A stretch of 64,000 nt of DNA, from assembly GCF_016808095.1 (NCBI RefSeq), contig NC_068973.1, positions 25,152,077-25,216,076 on the forward strand. The letters are read 5' to 3'. Position 1 is the first letter of the stretch, and the number at the start of each line of letters is the position of its first letter. The position numbers and the translations under genes were made by a program. This DNA is from Vigna angularis (lineage: Eukaryota > Streptophyta > Magnoliopsida > Fabales > Fabaceae). Of this stretch, positions 11,575 to 23,971 are shown piece by piece. Below the pieces are notes generated by a model. It searched no databases, was not told the origin of the DNA, and saw only the letters and a list, made by a program, of their open reading frames with translations.

Positions 11575-14090
11575 GCTTAGTCAATCTTTGGCATAAAAGG
11601 TTGGGTCATTTCCATCATTTGGAATGAACTACATGCTGAAAAATCAATTCATTTGTGGAGTTCCTTCCTTAACAGAGAAACCAGCTGAATGTGAGGCTTG
11701 TTTGAGAAGAAAATAAGGAAACAATTTCCTAAAAGTAGTTGAAGGGCTAGTCAAAAATTGCATCTAGTTCATACTGATGTTGTTGGACCACAAAGAACTT
11801 CATCCATAAAAGGAACTCTTTATTATATTGTTTTTATTGATGACCTAACAAGAATGTGCTGAATTTTCTTTCTTAAATACAAATCAAAAGTAACTGCAGT
11901 GTTCTGGAAATTCAAAGCATTATTTGAAAATCAATTCAATTGCCATATTCAAATCCTAAGGTCGGACAATGCAAAAAAGTATATAGCAAATCAATTTCAT
12001 TAATTTTGTGATGAAGCTGAGATTGAGCATCAATTAATGACTCCTTACACTCCTCAACAAAATGGAGTGAATGAAAGGAAAAATAGATCAATCATTGAGA
12101 TGGCCAGGTGCATGCTTCATCAAAAGGAATTACTAAAGAAGTTTTGGGTCGAAGCTACAAATACAGTTGTGTTCATACAAAATAGGCTTCCGACACGAGC
12201 CTTGCAAAATCAAAATCCTTTTTAAGTCTAGTTTGGTTTTAAACCTTCTTTGGACTTTCTTAAAGTATTTGGTTGCTTATGTTACTCAAATATACCTCAG
12301 ATTAAGCGTGATAAGCTTGATAAAAGGGTTGAAGCAGGAATATTTATTGGCTACAACACAATTTCTAAAGCTTATAGGATTTTTCCACCTCAAACTAGAA
12401 AAATTCTAATAAGTAGAGATGTGCATTTCATGGAAGATGAAAACTTGTGTTAGAGTGATTCAAAGAAAAGTCAGAACATTGAATTGGAGGTTGAAGACAC
12501 TATAGATGATCCACCTATTCGAGGAATAAGGTTACTCTCTGATATCTATCAAAAATACAATGTATCATTGTGCAATATATCTATTTCTGAGCTTGTCAAT
12601 TTTGAAGAAGTTTCTATGAAGGAGAAATGGTTAGCTGCAATGGAAGAGAAGTTATCTACGATTGAGAAAAATCAAACCTGGGAGCTAGTTCCGAGACCTT
12701 ATGACAAAAATGTCATTGGGTTAAAATGTCAATCGTGATGGTTCTTTAAACAAGCACACATCAAGGCTTGTTGTAAAAGGTTATTCTCAAATATTTAGGA
12801 TAAATTATTCATATACTTTTTCTCCAGTAGCAAGACATGATACAATTAAGCTACTATTTGCCATTATAGAACTAAAGGGGTTTCAAATGTTTCATATGGA
12901 TGTCAAGTCGGCTTTCTGCAGAGGGAAAATATGTTGAACAACCAGATGGTTTTGTGATCAAAGGACAAGAAGATAAAGTCTACTTGCTAAAAAAAGACTT
13001 TATGTAATTTAAAGCAAGCCCCAAGAGTGTAGTACAGTAGAATTAATGATCATTTATTGCACTTAGGCTTTCAAAAGAGTGAATCTGAAACTACACTTTA
13101 TGTCAAACATGTTGGTGCTAATACTGTAATTATTTCATTATATGTTGATGATGTCTTGATGACAAGAAGCAACCTAGCACTAATTGAAGAATTTAAGAAA
13201 GACATGAAGAAGGTCTTTGCGATGACAAATCTTGGCCTTATGACTTATTTTCTAGGCATGAAGATCACTCAAAAGAAGAACGAGATTTTTATATGCCAAA
13301 ACAAAAAAAATATGCAAAGGAGATTCTAAAGAAATTTCACCTTGGTGAATGCAAACCAATGAACACTCCAATGAATAAAAAAGAGAAGCTTATCAAGGAG
13401 GATGGAACTGATAAACTTAATGAAGCTTACTTTAGAAGTTTGATTAGGTGTCTAGTGTATCTTACATCCACAAGGCCTGACATCTTATTTCCAGTTAGCT
13501 TGCTATCAATATTTATGCATTGTGCTAGTGAACTACACTTGAAGGCAGCAAAGAAGTTGTAAGATACATCAAAGGAATTGTCAATTATGGAGTTAAGTAC
13601 TGCAAGGTACAAAACTTTAAATTATCTGGTTTCTCTGAGAGTGATTGGGCAAGTAGCTTGGATGATATGAAGAGTAAGATACTGTTTTAATATATGTTCA
13701 GATGTTTTCTCTTGGTGCTCTAAGAAGCAAGATGTTGTAGCTCAGTCAACAGCAGAAGCTGAGTTTATTTCAACTATAGCAGCTATGAATCAAGTTATTT
13801 GATTAAGAAATATTTTAACAAATTTGAGTATGAAGCAAGATAAATGCCCATAAGTTTTTGTTGATAATAAAATAACAATTTCAATCTCATATAATCATGT
13901 ATTTCATGGGAAGACCAAACATTTTAATATGTAGATGTTTCATTAAGAGAAGTTCAAGAAAGTGGTAAAGCATGTTTAGTTTATTGTCGCATAGAAGATC
14001 AAACTGCTGACATATTTACCAAATCTTTTTTACTCAACATATTCGAATTCCTAAGGAATGAGCTAGAAGTTTCCAACCTCTAAGACAAAG
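11575..14090 (+). pseudogene. copia pol: integrase, reverse transcriptase, RNase H; protease absent
   Basis: Pieces in order: pre-integrase (LWHKRLGHFHH near 11590), integrase core (HTDVVGPQRTSS; ILRSDNAKKY), integrase end (TPYTPQQNGVNERKNRS at 12037), RT start (EKNQTWELVPRP at 12665), RT catalytic YVDDVLMT (13141) and RNase H (SEGDWASSLDD-type block near 13640; QSTAEAEFIS near 13745; DQTADIFTKSF near 14000). Several stops and at least four frameshifts separate them. No protease DSGA motif lies between gag and integrase, so that segment was deleted. Confidence 0.9.
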
Positions 14091-14095
14091 AGGAT

Positions 14096-14340
14096 TGTTA
14101 AGAAGTGCCTTGTTAGTTGCATGATTTTAAGAGGATTTCATATTTGTTTTTTTTTAAATTAGCCAATGGCAATTAGTTGGTTAATTATTTTCTATTTTTT
14201 AGCTAAGTCATTATTAATGGTTGCTATAATCATAAAATATGATATTTTAGTTAGTTATTTTTAAATATATTTAAATTAAGTTGCATTTAATAAGAAAAGA
14301 TACCCAACCCATATTCATCCATTTTTATTTTATGGGATGC
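14096..14340 (+). repeat. 3' LTR of copia element
   Basis: Starts TGTTAAGAAGTGCC after the purine-rich GACAAAGAGGAT and aligns with the LTR at 10462. The last part (after about 14325) diverges, so the right edge is approximate. Confidence 0.8.
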
Positions 14341-14410
14341 AGGAAGAAAAAAAAGAACAAAAGGAAAGGAACGTGCAGGAAGAAACTGCCTAATAATAAA
14401 CACTATCTGT

Positions 14411-14576
14411 CACTTCATGAAAGAGATAAAGGGTCCAATAACATTTGAATTAAAACCTATAAAAAACATTTATACTCTTCAACACTAAATTCACTTCATG
14501 AAAGAGACAAAGGGTCCAATAACATTTGAATTAAAACCTATACAAAAAACATTTATACTCTTCAACACTAAATTCA
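14411..14576. repeat. 81-bp tandem duplication
   Basis: Two nearly identical copies in tandem, each starting CACTTCATGAAAGAGA and ending AACACTAAATT (14411-14491 and 14492-14576). They differ by single substitutions and a 3-base A/C length change. The duplication lies between the copia 3' LTR and the 3' end of the zinc-finger gene. Confidence 0.9.
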
Positions 14577-14958
14577 TCCTACTAGATTCGATTCTAATGT
14601 TATGAAGGCATTGTTTCTCATTTCCCCTATACATGCTCTTTCTATTGAGTGAGAGGCGCAAGCAGATACAGAAAAATTTCTATAATCACCCTCAGCTATT
14701 TGATTTGTTTTCTAGAAGTGTTGATGAACATTATTTCAAAGTATTTAACCATTGGATTCCTCCCTTGTCATAGTACTAGATTAACCTCATTTTACATAAG
14801 TCATCATTGCCTTCAAAGAATAATTCAGCTGTCCCAGCATCTGGAACTGGACAAGACAGGTTTCAATTAACCCATTTGATTTGGAATAGGAAAATCATTG
14901 AAGCCCGTAATTATCATAACATAAAAAGATTAATCTTACAAAGAGAGAACGAAAATCA

Positions 14959-17900
14959 TTAAATCTCCTCAATTAAACGTTTGCCTTTGGCCTCTGCTTT
15001 ATTGTTCAATTTTTCAGCTTTATTGCTCGACTGAAATTCCATGGCTGATGTCTTTTCCGCTCTTACAATGGCAGCTAAAGAAGACCAGGCTTCCTCTGGC
15101 TGCTCATGAACCCAACACATGATGAAATATATCTTCCTTTCTGCTAGCTTTATAGCCCTTCGAATCCCATCCCTCCGTGACTTTCTTGGCCTTTCTGATC
15201 TGGCCTCTTTTTCCCCTTCTTGAATCAACCGATGCATATCACAAAGGGCACACACCAAAGCAGAAGTTCCCAAACTAAGTAGACTGATTACATCATCAAT
15301 GACACTCAAACCAAATTGCAATCCTCCCATGTGTCTGTAAGCTGGACAGCATACCTGCTCCAAGAAATGAGAAAGGGCTTCTAGCACTGTCTCTGGCTGA
15401 GCACCTTGACCCAACACCGAGGACAGACTCAATACAACTGTGACTGACCCAAGGGCATCTGACCTCCAATCTCCATTGTAGAGACGAAGGGTGAAACAGT
15501 AGCTGTATAGAATATCAACTAGGTGAACAGTCAAAAGGGGTGATGGCTCCCTAGAACTAAGACTGCTTAGAGGAGGAAGCGGGGTTTCAGGACCGGTAGG
15601 AACTTCGCCGAATTCTTCACCTCCAATATCATCTGGCAATTCCTTCTCAGGAAGTAGTTGAACGAGCTGAGTTCCTTCACTACTGAGACGGATTTTTCTG
15701 GCAGAAGGCTTTGACCACCATGGATCCCATGGTTTAATCATCTTGCTCAATTCCCCATAAGCAATTGCTCTATGAAACTGTTTCTTTTCTTCAAGAGATA
15801 AATCATCAAAGCTGATTTCTTGTCCTGTAAGAATATGAAAATATATCAGCCTTACATTATGATGACATGGACATAAATCAGTTTAACTGCTACAGACGGA
15901 GCAATTAGAATACACGTTCAAGTTACAGCAGATAATAAGCAGCATTAAATAGGAACTTACCAGACAAAAGTTTTTCCATTGTCTCCTCGGATAAAGTTGA
16001 ATCTGCAAAAGCTAAGGAAATAAGGGTACAAGTTTAGCTCCCTTCTCAAGCAGTAGAAAAGATAGCTCATGAATTAATTACTACATCTAACAGATCTTCT
16101 AAAGCAATCAACAAAAAATAATAAGAGTGCACTTTTTATAATTTATTCACGTTCAGTAGATGACTAGCCAGTCTGAGCTTCATTAATTATAGAATCCTAC
16201 TAACTGAATGCTCCATAGACTGTCCATCAATTTTGCACGTTCTTGTTTCTTTCCTTTTCTGATGTTTTGGCTACATAGCAGGTGACCTCGGTAGCAAAGG
16301 GATAATAGATCAGCATCTTCCTGTTTCCTTAGCGACTTGCAGAATTCTAACCCTCTCTATACAGTTGTTCCTTCTTTTCCTAGTCAATTGTCTCATTCTA
16401 TCTTCTATAGATAAAGAGGCAGCAAGACTCCACTATTGAAGATTCTTTTCATCCCTAACTATTATTGGGTTTTTTTCTTAATAAAAATTACTTAATATAT
16501 ATTTTAGAGAGAAAAAAAATTCCTCCAATTAGGCAATGAAAATTTCAATAGGTTATGACAATTAATTACTCTTCTCTAACAAGCAATCAAAAGTCAACAT
16601 TTTGATATTTTCTGATCTCTATTAATGAATTTGAGCAATCAGTCACGTGTAGGAAGCAAAAGGTAAATTCATCCACTCTAGTAATTATATGAATTTTTAG
16701 AACATAACGAAGAATAGTTCACAGACATACTTTCTAAACCATCTCTTCTAGCAATATTTTACCAATAAACGCAAGACAGTACACAAACATAAGAACAGGA
16801 ATAAACGCATCCAGGATAAAGTTGGATAATCATTGCCAAAAAACTCTTCAGGTTAAATAATTGGAGAAGATCCACCTTCCAACCAATTTTGAAGTATCTT
16901 CAATTGAATGCATCTCAGACTAATACAGCTGATTACAACAACCAGTAACATCAATTATGTCCTGGCCAATTGGTTGGGTGCCAAAGAACTTCCCACGATT
17001 CATGTTTAGTCTTCAAGGAAGGCCACGAGAAAAAAGGGCTGGTCAAAGAGAGAATTGAATAAAGAAGAACTATGTAGAAAGAAATTAGATCCATCAGTGG
17101 AGCTTTCCAACAAGTATTCATCTGAAAAAAATCATCCTTGTCCATTCAGTCAGATAAAGCTGTAACTGTTTTGTTGTACTTTTATAAAAGCTGTTTTTTG
17201 GTGTATCTAGCTTTAGGTTAGGGAGCATAGGCTGTAGCCTTCCTCTTTGAGATATACTAGTACTCATCTTTTTAATATATACATATACAACAGTTGAGTT
17301 GAAACCCTGTGATTGTTTGCTATCTCTAAATTCAAGTTGATAGGAGCTGGTCATGTTTTTTCATTTTATGGTACTCTTACTAATGCAACTACAAAACTCA
17401 ATTGGAAGAATTACTTATCTCGGTTGCTTCAATAGAGTTGTATTTCTCAATTCAAGGATACCATGACCATTTGGAGATGAAAGCTCGAACTATTTTCACT
17501 CAAGATAAACTTAGTGACAAAGCTTGACTTCTATCTGTGTTGTTTTATGGCAATCAATTGAGCCCAATGTGTTAGAAATACTCAAATCCTTCAAGACATT
17601 CTCTTTATTTTGGAAATGGCCCAATATATCTTTGCTAATGATAATCGTTTCCTTGATACAACTCTAAGAGCAGCCTCCCGTAAACAGACCAATCATATTA
17701 TGCTCTCATATGTAGGAAAAGGTCGGGCTGCTGTAGAAGAACTGAAAAGATCCCTTGTGGCTGACTCATTGTAGGATGCCAACAAAAACTTAATAATTTA
17801 TACATGGTCCTGATCTTTATCATGACAGTGTTGTGATTTGCATTCTCAGATATAATAAAGAAGTTACAGGAAAAGGATTATTGTATGAGGACAGTGAAAA

Positions 17901-20069
17901 ATACTCAAATCTGAGTGTATTGTGATGCTGATTAGGTTGATTCTCTCATTGTCAAGAGGTTCACCATAGGATATTGCGTAATCATTGGAGGGAATATTAT
18001 TTCTTAGAAGAACAAGAAATAAAGTGTTGTTGCCTGCCTGATCCAATGCAGAAGCTAAACACAGATCTGACTTTGGCCATCTATGAACTTGTGTGAATTA
18101 AGCTAATACTTCTAGAGTGGAAATTCTGCGAAGTTAGGAAAATGAAACCATATTGCCTCCAATCTAGTGTTTTATGAGTGAAATAAACACATGAAAATTG
18201 ATTGTCATTTGTCATGGAGAAATTGTTGTCCAAGGAACTTAGTACTGGATTCATCAACACTAATGACCAACTTGCAAACATTCTAACTATATCTTTAAAA
18301 GAGTCTACAATTCAGTTTATATGTTTCAATTTTAGTGCTTACAATTTATATGCTCCAGCTTGAGGGAGATTATTAAATTAGGTGGTATTATTTTCCTGAA
18401 CAGCTTTTATAAAAGTTGATTTTATGGTGTACCTAGCTTTAGATTAAGGGGCATAGGTTGTAACCTTCCTCTTTATGAGATAAACTTATACTTGTAGACA
18501 CACATACACACCAGCTGAGATAAAACTCACTGATTTTTGGCCATCTCTAAATTCAGGTAAAGCATTCTTACTGCCTGGACTAAAGTGCTTGCATTAACAT
18601 CTCTTAAGCACCTCAAGAGGGATTCTCTATCTAAGCCGAGTCTCCAGGACAAACATGACACGAACTTAATCTTTCAGGGAAAAATTTCGTTCAGTCACAT
18701 GTTCCACTGAAAATTAATTTTCAAAAGATCCCAATGGCTTTAATTGAAGCTTACCCTGTATCTATCGGGATAAATCTAGGCTGCTGTTTATATGTAATTA
18801 CAACATGAAACAAAAAATATATGAATACGCTTCAGGAAATAAATAAAAACAAGAGTAAGCTTCCATGCAAAGATAGATATCAAACAAGAAAAACTGCAAC
18901 AAATAAACTCTGGAACATCTAAAAGCAAGGGGAAAATATGGATGACTTACAATCCTCGTCCATTTCCTCTTCTGAATGAAATCTTTTCAGTATGTCCAAC
19001 ATCTTGTTTTTGGTCTGTTCATCAGGCTGCATTTGCTGAAGCTCTTGAACTACATTTTCTTTCATGAAAGATTCAGTGCAACGGAGACTATGAGACTGTC
19101 AAAATTCACAACAGTTTGCAAACAAACAAGGATCAAGACTCAACGTATCTATAGAGAAAGTATGTAGTAGCATCCAATTTGCAAAATCATTTAAACCCAA
19201 TAAAAGCATAACAGATTTCTAAAATAAAGCGTTCTCAGAATAGTCAGAACACTCACCATAGTAAAGCAGGCACAATAAATGCAAAAGGAGATACAGAGAT
19301 ACAAAAGCATAAGGGGAGAATAAAAATGGTAAACAGAAGTAACATTTATCCTCTGAATGTCTGTAAAAGTTGTAAATCTCAAAAAAATATTAAGACAACT
19401 TGCACCTAAACTGGAATATGCATACTACTGCCATGCAGAAAATATTCTGCTCCAAATTCAAAAGTAATCTGTCATATATATTCTTTAGCTATTGAGAATT
19501 ACCATGCTAGTGCACATAAAATTATGGGAATCTAAAACTTAATCAATGATGTAAGGTTACACACATGCAGCTTCTATGCAAAGAATGAATCAAACTCTTA
19601 CTTAACCAGCTCAAATCAACTTACAGACAACTACTGTACATACTTTGTAACATTGGAGGGAGCAGTATCGCGAATTGCATCGAGGACACGTGTACTGAGA
19701 AAACTGCTTCTGGCATCTGTTGCAGTATGAAATGGAATAAATGAGGACAGCTTGATCTAAAAGAAATTGAAAATATCTAGTCATATTCAACCTGCAGAAT
19801 AAACTAGAACTGAAAATTATAATTTTTATGTACACAAATATCAACTGATAGAACTATGCGTGTTTCCAAACAAAGTAAGAATCGCAAAATAAATTAAAAA
19901 AACAGCAAAAAACGCTTCTTGATCTTCATCTTAGTATAATGATAAAAAAACATATATGTAGAAGAAAACTTATAATAAGTTGAAGATGAACATACACGTG
20001 GCAGATTATCCGAATAGGGTTCGGCGAAGGAGTAGAAGATTTGGCAGAGGTAACTATATTATCAGCCAT
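14959..20069 (-). CDS. HIT-type zinc-finger protein, ZNHIT2-like (complete, five exons)
   Basis: Exons 20069-19996, 19716-19644, 19095-18951, 16002-15961 and 15824-14959 join with GT-AG borders to 400 codons including the stop (399 aa). Residues 23-55 form a perfect zf-HIT motif with seven Cys and one His (C23, C26, C35, C38, C43, C47, H51, C55), which binds two zinc ions. An acidic linker (HSEEEMDED) follows, then a helical C-terminal part with KPWDPWWSKP and RRAIKLAERKIYFIMCWV. In animals ZNHIT2 works with the RUVBL1/2 (R2TP) chaperone system in U5 snRNP assembly; the plant role is inferred from that. The start is the first ATG and fits directly before the zinc finger. Intron 3 is 2.9 kb and hosts a copia remnant. 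The last exon carries two thirds of the protein. No frame damage is visible. Confidence 0.92.
17160..18556 (+). mobile_element. small decayed copia element inside intron 3 of the ZNHIT2-like gene
   Basis: Two related LTR-like segments (about 17160-17336 and 18372-18556) share blocks such as CTTTTATAAAAG, CCTAGCTTTAG-type, CATAGGNTGTANCCTTCCTC and CATCTCTAAATTCA. Between them is a shortened interior ending in decayed RNase H (CDAD near 17920, then TIGYCVIIGGNIIS with stops) and a purine tract GCTTGAGGGAGAT at about 18358. RT and integrase are not recognisable. It lies antisense to the host gene. LTR edges are approximate. Confidence 0.8.
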
Positions 20070-20810
20070 GTCCGGAAGGGTGTTTTGATGTTTCAGAATA
20101 TTCAGGAAATGTTGGACTCAATTGAAATCGAACGCATAGGTTTCACTCGGTTGTGATCAGAATCTGCAAGCAGAAGTAAAAGAACACTAAAGCCAAAAGT
20201 TGGTTTCTAGAATAAGGTAATAGACGTAGACCCTTCCGTGGCTAAACACCAAAGCTACAACATTACGTGTAAAAAACAAGAATTTAGAATGAAAATAAAA
20301 AAGGTGAATTTGTGAGGTGGCATGTTGAGTAAGAGAGATGCTTTAATTTAGGGAAACAGAAAATAAAGAAAGAGATGTGAGAATAGAAGAGACGGTGAGT
20401 ATTGCAGGGTGCTATGAGGGTTTGCCTGTGTGGCGTGAGTTGAGAGGCATTTGTAGTTCCGGGGATGGCTGTCCGTGTGGGAGCGGCGCGATGGAAACAT
20501 AAAGGGAATTGAGAGTACAAGTGCAAGGTGAATAACAGAGGAGGCAGAGGCGAGGGCTTGGCGCTGTGGCGGGAGGCGCGTGGTTTTCGGAGAGAGTTGT
20601 GGCTCCGGTGGTGGTTGACTGAGCGGCCGCGGTGGTAGTAGCAGAGCAAGGTGAATAACAGAAAAGTGTTGGATGGGAATTGCAGGGAGGCAGAGAGTAA
20701 ATGTGAAATTTACGATGTGGTATTAACAAACAACCTCTTATTGGCTTCTGTTTTTATTTCTTTCCCTCTCCTCTCCTGGATCAAACGCAGTCGTTTTTTA
20801 ATATTAAAAA
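20070..20810. other. 5' flank of ZNHIT2-like gene with a GC-rich island
   Basis: The first 200 bases upstream of the start codon should include the 5' UTR and promoter. From about 20440 to 20650 the sequence is GC- and CpG-rich. The word GCAAGGTGAATAACAG occurs twice (about 20523 and 20646), showing a partial local duplication. Open frames on the minus strand here are Ser/Thr/Pro-rich and resemble no family. A Mutator-like element begins at 20811. Confidence 0.5.
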
Positions 20811-22367
20811 GGTTTAAACTTTTTAATTGTCCTTATTCATGTGAGTTTTTTCCAGTTTGATCTCCTATATATTAAAATCCTCGATTGAATCCTTAAAAGT
20901 GCTAATTTAAATCAATTGAGTCCCTACCGTTAAATTGACTTAACAGTGTTAACTTTTTGATGAGTTGGAACGTTGAGGTGGTCAGTTTACCCATATCACT
21001 CCTGTCACGTCAGTGTCACCTTCCTGAACAATAGAAACCCTAATAGAGATTTCGAAATGGGATTTAGGGTGGCTGCGCGATTTGGTGATAGCGGCACTAG
21101 AGCGCTTCTGCGTTTCGGCGGAGGGGTGGCTGTTCGTTGCGGAGTGCGTTTCTGGATGGGGGATCCTCTCGCGGTGGAGGTTGAACGCCGTAGAGGGGAT
21201 TGCGATTAGGGTTCTTGGCATCTGGTTCGCATGAGGATCGATTGTTTGTAAGTTCCTGGATCGTGGTGGTGCGAGAACACTCACGGTGGCTGCTTGAACG
21301 TTTGCTGGCTTGGTGGTGTTTAAACGACGGTGAGAGAGGTTATGCGATTTTGGATTTCTTGGCTGATTGATTTTCTGACTCGCAGTGGTAGATGGTTTCA
21401 CGGTGGTGAAATTGTTTCAAAGAAGAAACAATGATACAAGGAGATGGAGGGGCTATGGCGGTCCGGAGATGGCGTGAATCACAGCCATGAATCTGGGTTC
21501 TTTCTAGTTGTTGAAGGTGGTGACAGATGATGGGTTTCTGCGTTACCACAAGTTTATCAGATTCATGTGATTCATCTTTTGCCTCTTCTTCATCCTCGTT
21601 ACGCACAATCTCCACTCTCTTTCCCGTTTTCTTCTTAAGTTTTTTCTTTACTTTAATGGGATCAATTCGACCTGTTACCACCACCAGGTTTTTGTTCATG
21701 TCGAAAATGAAAATGACTTTGGGAATTATTTTATTTTGCGTTGGACTACTGAGTTATGATGCTTGACAATTTATTGTGTTTATTATTTAGGACTGAGATT
21801 TTAAAGTTGTAGCAGTATGACATTCGTTAGATGTTTCTGAGTAGAGTATATTTTGATCTTCATTTGCTGGTATTTTGGCCGAACTAAGTTTTTCCTTGTC
21901 ATTCCTTTTCTGTTCGGCATCTTAGTGGAATGAAGATATCTGTAAAAGTTCAGTCTTTACAATTTCAAGTAGGATTGGTTGGTGAGTGTTATGTTGTTAA
22001 TATTGGGTGGATAACATGGTAGACTAATTGTTTCATCTCTTTGTGCAGCTGCCAATGCTATGCCATTTAATTTTAGTGTTTATGCTGAAGTGGGTTCAAG
22101 TGTCTGACACGGTGCTCTGTTGTTGAGGAAGATGGTGCTCTGTTGTTGTTGAGGAAAATGACATTGATGTGGCAGGAGTGATGTGGCAAAAACTGGCCAC
22201 GTCAACGTTCCAACTCATCAAAAAGTTAACATCGTTAAGTCAATTTAACGGTAGGAACTCAATTGATTCAAATTAGCACTTTTAAGGACTCAATTGGGGA
22301 TTCTAATATATAGGAGATCAAACTGGGAAAAACCCACATAAATAGGGACAACTAAAGGGTTTAAACC
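20811..22367. mobile_element. Mutator-like element (MULE) with 190-bp inverted ends and 9-bp target duplication
   Basis: The element starts GGTTTAAACTT and ends AAGGGTTTAAACC. About 190 bp at each end are inverted copies with roughly 90% visible identity; shared words include GTTTGATCTCCTATATATTA, CTACCGTTAAATTGACTTAA and TTTTTGATGAGTTGGAACGT. The flanks carry an exact 9-bp direct repeat, TATTAAAAA (20802-20810 and 22368-22376), the signature target duplication of the Mutator superfamily. The interior (about 21040-21500) is GC-rich and gene-like in composition but has no recognisable domain and no transposase, so it is non-autonomous. Confidence 0.93.
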
Positions 22368-22376
22368 TATTAAAAA

Positions 22377-23971
22377 TAAAATTTCATATATAATTATATA
22401 TTTATATTATAAAGATATACAAAGAAATATACATTTTTAATTTTTAATTTTATCTTCTTAATTACTATTTTTTAAACTTAAATAATTGTTAATGATTAAA
22501 AAATTATTTTTAAGTTCCATTATTAACTACATATGCAATATTTAGTTTGGTTAAAAAATATTTTTAATTTAAAAAGTTTTACATAACTTTTATGATAAGG
22601 ATCATGTTAAAAAACATTTTAAATGTTCACTTGTTAGCCATGTATTGGTCCGTTTAATTTTTATTTTATTTTTAAATGTTGATGTGGAAAGGTAAAAAAT
22701 TTTTGATTTTCGTTCTTTCTCTTTCATTGTAAATTTACGTCATCTTCTATTTTTTATTTTGATTTTGTTTATCTTTCTTCCATTTTCATTTCTCTTCTCT
22801 CTCTTTTTTTTTTCATTTCTCTCTTATCGGACCACCATCTTTTCTGGCGATTGAACTTTCGATGATCCTTTTTCCTTTTGTTTCACAATCACTTACATGA
22901 ACACATTGTCGTCTTTTGTTGTGGTGGTGTGTTTGTTCGATTCAATGTTCACCATCGAGACAACTATCTCTTTTCCATTTGTTGGGTTATGCGTTGCGAA
23001 ATAGAAACCTTCGGTGACTTTGGTGATGAGAGCAAGTATGTTTGTTATCCTTTTTCTTATTTTCCCTTTCCTCTTTTCACATTTTTCTTTCTCCTTTTAT
23101 GTTTCCTCTTTAGTTAATTATCTTTTGGATTGTTATGACATGCTAAGTTTATTTTTGACGTGCAACATTCTTTTGAAATCAAGTTAGTTGGTGCTTTGAA
23201 TCGAAGATTCACTCTAGAGTAGAGGACCTTCATAGAAAAAATACCATTTGGTTGGTTTTAAGAGTTGCATGACAATGTTAAGATTGTTAGGAGTGTCTTG
23301 AATGAGTTATGTGTTAGATGGGTTGACTCGAGGGGTGAGTTTTGTTTTAAAGAGAAAAGTATAGAATTTAAGGAAATGGATGTGTAAAGGCGTAGGAAGG
23401 AAGGACAATGCGTCCTTATGTTTGATATGGTCCCAAATAGTAGTGATATGTGTATTAGTTTTTGTTTTTAAATGAGGTTCACAATACAAAGATTGAAGGA
23501 CACATTTAAACTGAATATGAACCTAAAACTTATAAAATGTCTAGAAAAATAAATAAAATCTATAACTTTGAGATTGAAAATTAAAGAGAACCAAATCGAC
23601 TAAATTTACAAGAGTATCAGAGAAGAAGTTCACATATTAAAAAAAATTTATAAACAAGAATAATAAAGTTAAAATATGAAAACATTTGTAAAGAACTAAT
23701 CATATTACTTCACTTAGGACAAACAAAACCAAAAGGAGTGGTAACATGTGGCATATGTGATATGACATAGATTAAAAAAAATGTCCATATTCCATATTGG
23801 TTTGTCCAAATTCAAAGAAGCAAGAATATTAAAAAATAAGCACATTTAATTTATTAGATTCTAACATATAGGTGTTTGAACCAAGGTAGGAAAAAACTCA
23901 TAAGTGTTTGAACTAAGGTAGGTGAAGTCTATGATCACTTTTGTCTAAGTCATGCCAATTGATGCACACTT
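22377..23971. other. intergenic, no feature recognised
   Basis: AT-rich to about 22730, then a pyrimidine-rich tract (CTCTCTTTTTTTTTTC near 22800) and mixed sequence. A few open frames of 60-80 codons have no family resemblance. I see no clear repeat ends. Confidence 0.5.

Larger units (their letters stand above)
10462..14340 (+). mobile_element. Ty1-copia retrotransposon with both LTRs, decayed
   Basis: Two related LTRs (10462-10682 and 14096-14340) flank gag, integrase, RT and RNase H remnants on the plus strand. The primer-binding position just after the 5' LTR reads TTGGTATCT, a decayed form of the initiator-Met tRNA site usual in copia. The protease is missing between the gag knuckle and the pre-integrase region, and stops and shifts interrupt all domains. 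LTR divergence, with several indels, makes this an older insertion than the copia at the left edge. Confidence 0.92.

Noticed and set aside
20973..21766. Several open frames on both strands in GC-rich sequence
   Set aside because: They lie inside the Mutator-like element, overlap each other and show no domain; treated as captured or random GC-rich sequence.
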